Assembly (NCBI GenBank): GCA_963573385.1
Contig: CAUYLG010075740.1
Location: 22,287 to 86,286 of the forward strand
DNA: 64,000 bases
Reading direction: 5' to 3'
Source: Cacajao melanocephalus
Lineage: Eukaryota; Chordata; Mammalia; Primates; Pitheciidae
Shown in pieces: positions 60,165-64,000 of this stretch (the stretch's first letter is position 1; every line of letters starts with the position of its first letter). The notes beneath the pieces were generated by a model. It did not search any database, had not been told where the DNA came from, and saw nothing but the letters and a program-made list of their open reading frames with translations. Position numbers and translations under genes: made by a program.

Positions 60165-60181
60165 AGAAATTGACCCTTCTG
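60165..60181 (+). repeat. L1 target-site duplication, 3' copy
   Basis: agaaattgacccttctg, identical to 58039-58055. Confidence 0.95.
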
Positions 60182-60560
60182 GTCTTAAAGCTTGAAACAT
60201 ATTTGTTTTGTCTGAGTTCCTTCCTCAGAAAAGGACCTTCAGGTCTCTCCACAAAGTATCAAAAAAACTGAAACTCGCCAGATCACCACATCAAAACAAT
60301 GAGATGCTGGACCCCTCATTCTTCATGACTGCTTCTTGCCATTTCCTTAGGTTCCTGTTTTCTTGCACACTGTTACATTTCTTCCCCGCTATAGAAACCT
60401 CTAGTGCTGGTCCATTGGGAAGATGGATTTGAGTCTGAGTTCCCACTTTTTCTGCTGCAGAACCCAATTAAAGCCTTCTTCCTTGGCAATAATCATCATC
60501 TCAGTAATTGGCTTTCTGTGTGGTGAGGTGAGGAGTAGGACCTAGACCAAATGCGTGACG
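60182..60560 (+). mobile_element. Probable ERV LTR interrupted by the L1
   Basis: 'cttaaagcttgaaacatatt', 'ccttcaggtctctccacaa', 'gctatagaaacctct', 'cccaattaaagccttcttcc' and 'tcagtaattggctttctgtg' have the layout of a class I ERV LTR with TATA-like and AATTAAA-type signals. A few 5' bases probably lie left of the L1 at about 58035-58055. Family not assigned. Confidence 0.5.
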
Positions 60561-60629
60561 TTTCAAAAACAACACCTGGACTATTGCATCAGGCCTCTGA
60601 GCTACCCTGTCTCACTTTGCCATCCACAG

Positions 60630-61068
60630 AATCTTCCACATGCTGTTTCTCAAACCAGCCAAGCAGCTTCTGTCTCTTTTGCCTTCTAATACGGAAGCTT
60701 CTTTCCCAAAAAAGACACGTTTTACTCCCTTATCTTCATGTTTTCTGTCCCAATGTTCCCTTATCAGACCTTTTCTAACTAGCCTATCTGAAATAGCACC
60801 CTCACCCCACATGACTCCAATCTTCCATTCTCTCTCCTTGCTTTATTTTCCCTATAAGCACTTAGCATTATCTGATTGTGTGTGTGTGTGTTTATGTACA
60901 TGCCTATTTACTTATTTATTTGCTAACTGTCTGGCTCCTCTCACCATAATAGAAGCTTTATGAAAGCAGGAGCTTAGTTTTTGTTCGCTACTACTATACT
61001 CATAGCATTTAACAGTGCCAGGCAAGTTACAGGCCCTCAATACATATTTATGATTGAATGAAAACAAT
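60630..61068 (+). mobile_element. L2 LINE 3' half
   Basis: 'ccacatgctgtttctcaaac', 'cctatctgaaatagcaccct', 'agcacttagcattatctg', 'aacagtgccaggcaag', and 'aatacatatttatgattgaa' are in L2 order. A TG run (60880-60892) lies inside. Confidence 0.8.
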
Positions 61069-61251
61069 TGGTATTTTTATTATTACCAGGTCTTTTTCCA
61101 AAACATGTTGAAATTTCAGTTCTCCTTGAATGATTTCAAGTGCAACTCTAAATTTGGGCTTGGTTTACACAGCTACTCAGACTAGGTACATCTATCTGCA
61201 AATTGGCAGGTTTTCTAAATGGGCTGTAACAAACACAGTTGACTTTTTGCC

Positions 61252-61613
61252 TGTCTTAGTCTGTTCAGAATGCTATAACAAAATACCATAAACTGGGTGG
61301 CTTATCAACAACAGAAATTTATTTCACACAGTTCTGGAGACTGGAAAGTCCAAGATCCAGGAACCAGCAGATGTGGTGTCTTGTGAGGGCCTCTTCCTGG
61401 TTCATAGATGGCACCTTCTCACTGTGTCCTCACGTGGTGGAAGGGGAAAGGCAGTTCTCTGGGACCTCTTATAAAGACACTAATCCCATTCATTACTGCT
61501 CTGTCCTCATGACTTAGTCATTTCCCAAAGGCCCCACCTCCTAATAGCATCACATTAGTAATTTATTTTCAACATAAGAATTTTGGGAGAACACAAACAA
61601 TCAGATGATAGCA
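61252..61613 (-). mobile_element. MaLR-type solo LTR (antisense)
   Basis: 'tgtcttagtctgttcagaat' to 'cagatgatagca'. 5-bp flanks ttgcc and atgcc agree at four positions, as expected for an ERVL-type duplication. Confidence 0.8.
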
Positions 61614-61841
61614 ATGCCTTAATGCAAGCTATTAATTGTTTTATGCATTTTTTCTGTCAGAAACAAGGCTCAGCAACTTAAAACAAGAATAATCAAAGTA
61701 ATCAGCAATAAAAGTGGCAGCACCCCAAGGTCCGGAAGATTTTCACTAGGTTCTTGGTGGATGGTAGGCTTATTTCTATTTCCCTTTTCCAGGACTCCTG
61801 ACTGGCCCAGAACTTTTATTCTTTTCCCTGAACAATCCTAG

Positions 61842-62164
<323 letters not shown>

Positions 62165-62216
62165 GCTACTTCACTTTAAAACTGACATTCTGTAATTTCC
62201 CAATAGTAAAGACTGT

Positions 62217-62239
62217 GATTATGATGATGATGATGATAG
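62217..62239 (+). repeat. ATG/GAT trinucleotide run
   Basis: About seven tandem units just left of the MSTA-type LTR. Confidence 0.85.
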
Positions 62240-62263
62240 GTGAAATTACATTATGTTACAAAA

Positions 62264-62621
62264 TTACATATTTGTGTTTCCACCCAAATCTCATCTTGAA
62301 CTGTAGCTCCATAATTCCCATGCGTCATGGGAGGGACCAGGTAGGAGGTAATTGAATCACGGGGGTGGGTTTTTCCCATGCTGTTCTAGTGATAGTGAGT
62401 AAGTCTCATGAGATCTGATGGTTTTATAAAGGGCAGCTCCCCTGCACACACTCTCTTGCCTGCCACCATGTAAGATGTGCCTTTGCTCCTCCTTGGTGTT
62501 CTGCCATAATTGTGAGGCCTCCCCAGTCACGTGGAACTGTGAGTCCATTAAGCCTTTTTTTCTTTATAAATTACCCAGTCTCAAGTATTTCTTCATAGCA
62601 GTATGAAAATGGACTAATACA
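62264..62621 (+). mobile_element. MSTA-like solo LTR
   Basis: 'cacccaaatctcatcttgaa', 'gaggtaattgaatcacgggg', 'aagtctcatgagatctgatg', 'ccaccatgtaagatgtgcct', 'ttgtgaggcctccccagtca' and 'ggactaataca' give a nearly complete MST/THE1-group LTR. Confidence 0.9.
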
Positions 62622-63289
62622 TTTCTCTAACTATTTAAATCCTCTGACACATGCAATTTTGTCAGTCAGAGCATTTATTGACAATCATGTGTAGGACAGT
62701 ATGCCAGGTGCTGAGGGAAATCATAAAGGTTTGTGTTACAGTGTAATTGTCTTGGCCATGAAATGCGTTCAATAAATACGTGTTGACTGATTCATTATTA
62801 AACCCTTTGGTTTCGTTGTTCATAATCCTATTCAGTTTTTTTCTGTTAATTTTTATTCCAAATACAAGGAATATTTTACAAAATCTCTGATTACAACCCA
62901 AGGAAAATACCTAATGGCACAAATTAGGAAATTAAAAAAAAACAGATAATAAAAGAAGCATAGTAATATTTCATTTGAGAGCATAAAATAACTGGGAAAC
63001 TAGCTCTCTATCACCAAAAAAGAACATTTTGTGGCTGCAGCAACACAAAAAAGGTAAAAAAAAAAGTGTCTGTTCCCTTTTTATAGTCAAATTCTGTAAC
63101 TTACATTCAACTGATTTAGACTATATGATAATTCAAACAAAGCCCGAATTAAAGTGCATTTTTGCCTATATATTTTTTAATCTATTCTGTGAGTGTGAGT
63201 GGTATAATAAGAGTTTAAATGAATATTTAATATACTTAAGGGAATGTGGCAGACAGTGCTGGCTGCCTATTCAATATGCATTCTTCCAT
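62622..63289. other. No gene or repeat recognised
   Basis: AT-rich unique sequence. Confidence 0.4.
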
Positions 63290-63600
63290 TCTTCATTGCT
63301 GACAGAGCCCAGATTTTGTTTAGGGTAGCAGTTTAGTCCAGTAAAAGCATTCAGCTTTCCAGACTCTTTGCAGCTCAAGGTGGTTTTCTTACTCAACACA
63401 GGACACTGAAATTAAAGTGCAAGGTGATAGGGTTGTTTTCCTAATAAAAGGTCCAAACTCAGCTGGCAGGCATCTTTTACTCTTAGCTCTGCTCCCTTTT
63501 TCTCCATTTTGAATAGAGATGCAATAGCTGGAAGTGAAGTAGTCATCTTGCAACCATACAAGGATGCAAAGCACATGGTAAGAATGACAGGACAGGAAGT
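63290..63600 (+). mobile_element. Unclassified old repeat, tentative
   Basis: 'agcattcagctttccagact', 'ctttgcagct' and 'gtagtcatcttgcaaccata' resemble the sense strand of the old repeat suspected at 11907-12387. Assignment is weak. Confidence 0.35.
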
Positions 63601-63620
63601 GTGAAAAAGCCTGTGCCCTT

Positions 63621-63899
63621 GGCTGGGCATAGTGGCTAACACCTGTAATCCCAATGCTTTGGGAGGCCAAGACGGGAGGATTGTTTGAGCCTAGGAGTTT
63701 GAGACAAAGCTGGGCCACATAGCATAACCCCGTCACTTCAAAGAGGAAAAAAAAATTAGCCAGTCATGGTGGCATGCACCTGTGATCCCAGCTACTTGAG
63801 AGGCTGAAGCAGAAGCATCACTTGAGCTCAGTTTAAGGTTACAATGAGCTATGATTATACCTCTATAGGCCAGCTTGGGCAGTAGAATAAGACTTCATC

Positions 63900-63932
<33 letters not shown>
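63621..63932 (+). mobile_element. Alu, full length (AluJ-like) with 30-base A-run
   Basis: A heavily diverged Alu dimer ending in an uninterrupted A-run. No matching target duplication is visible in the sequence that follows. Confidence 0.92.
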
Positions 63933-63935
<3 letters not shown>

Positions 63936-64000
63936 GAGGGGCCGGTGTTGGGTGCGTTGTTTGAATGCACCCCGGGTGTCTAACAAGGTTATGAAAAAAG
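63933..64000. other. Unexplained terminal segment
   Basis: CpG-bearing and GC-richer than its surroundings, with an inverted pair gggtgc/gcaccc around an 11-base loop (63950-63972). I recognise no family. Confidence 0.5.

Overview
This looks like primate, most likely human, nuclear DNA. I count 19 Alu copies or fragments, primate-age L1 3' ends, THE1/MST/MLT-type MaLR LTRs, MER1/MER5/MER20 hAT fossils, and deep MIR, L2 and CR1/L3 fossils, in an AT-rich, CpG-poor background. I find no supportable host protein-coding gene, rRNA, tRNA gene or CRISPR array. The open frames present are L1 remnants, antisense readings of Alus, microsatellite readings, or chance frames of which several lack any ATG. 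The window reads as intergenic or deep intronic sequence.

Layout. 0-10 kb: unique DNA, a MIR, two MaLR-type LTRs (1060-1460 and 5779-6228), a strongly alternating CA/CG tract at 7561-7645, and an antisense L1M 3' UTR followed by an L2. 10-23 kb: a second fragment of the same L1M region carrying an Alu, a MIR split by another old repeat, an Alu-L1 chimera with shared target-site duplications (16887-18050), a sense L1M split by an Alu, and an ERV-type LTR. 23-38 kb: MIR, CR1/L3 and L2 fossils, a closely spaced inverted Alu pair (29811-30476), one end of a MaLR provirus, and an L2 containing a MIR. 38-50 kb: the least repetitive part. It contains a GC-richer patch with a strong CTCF-type motif (44442-44459) and a perfect 11-bp inverted repeat (44686-44711). 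50-64 kb: dense nesting. A MER20 contains a CAG run and a three-armed Alu, an Alu contains about 390 bp of TA/CA microsatellite, and an L1 with a perfect 17-bp target duplication contains a truncated THE1. The last 60 bases, after a 30-base A-run, have an unusual composition and could be an assembly join.

The window has no pathway or operon to describe. Its story is serial retrotransposition: many insertions can be ordered in time by nesting and by their flanking duplications. The strongest unusual object is the Alu-L1 chimera, followed by the three-armed Alu, the microsatellite-filled Alu, the L1/THE1 composite deletion and the CTCF/hairpin patch. Repeat names rest on recognition of consensus features; subfamily assignments are tentative throughout.
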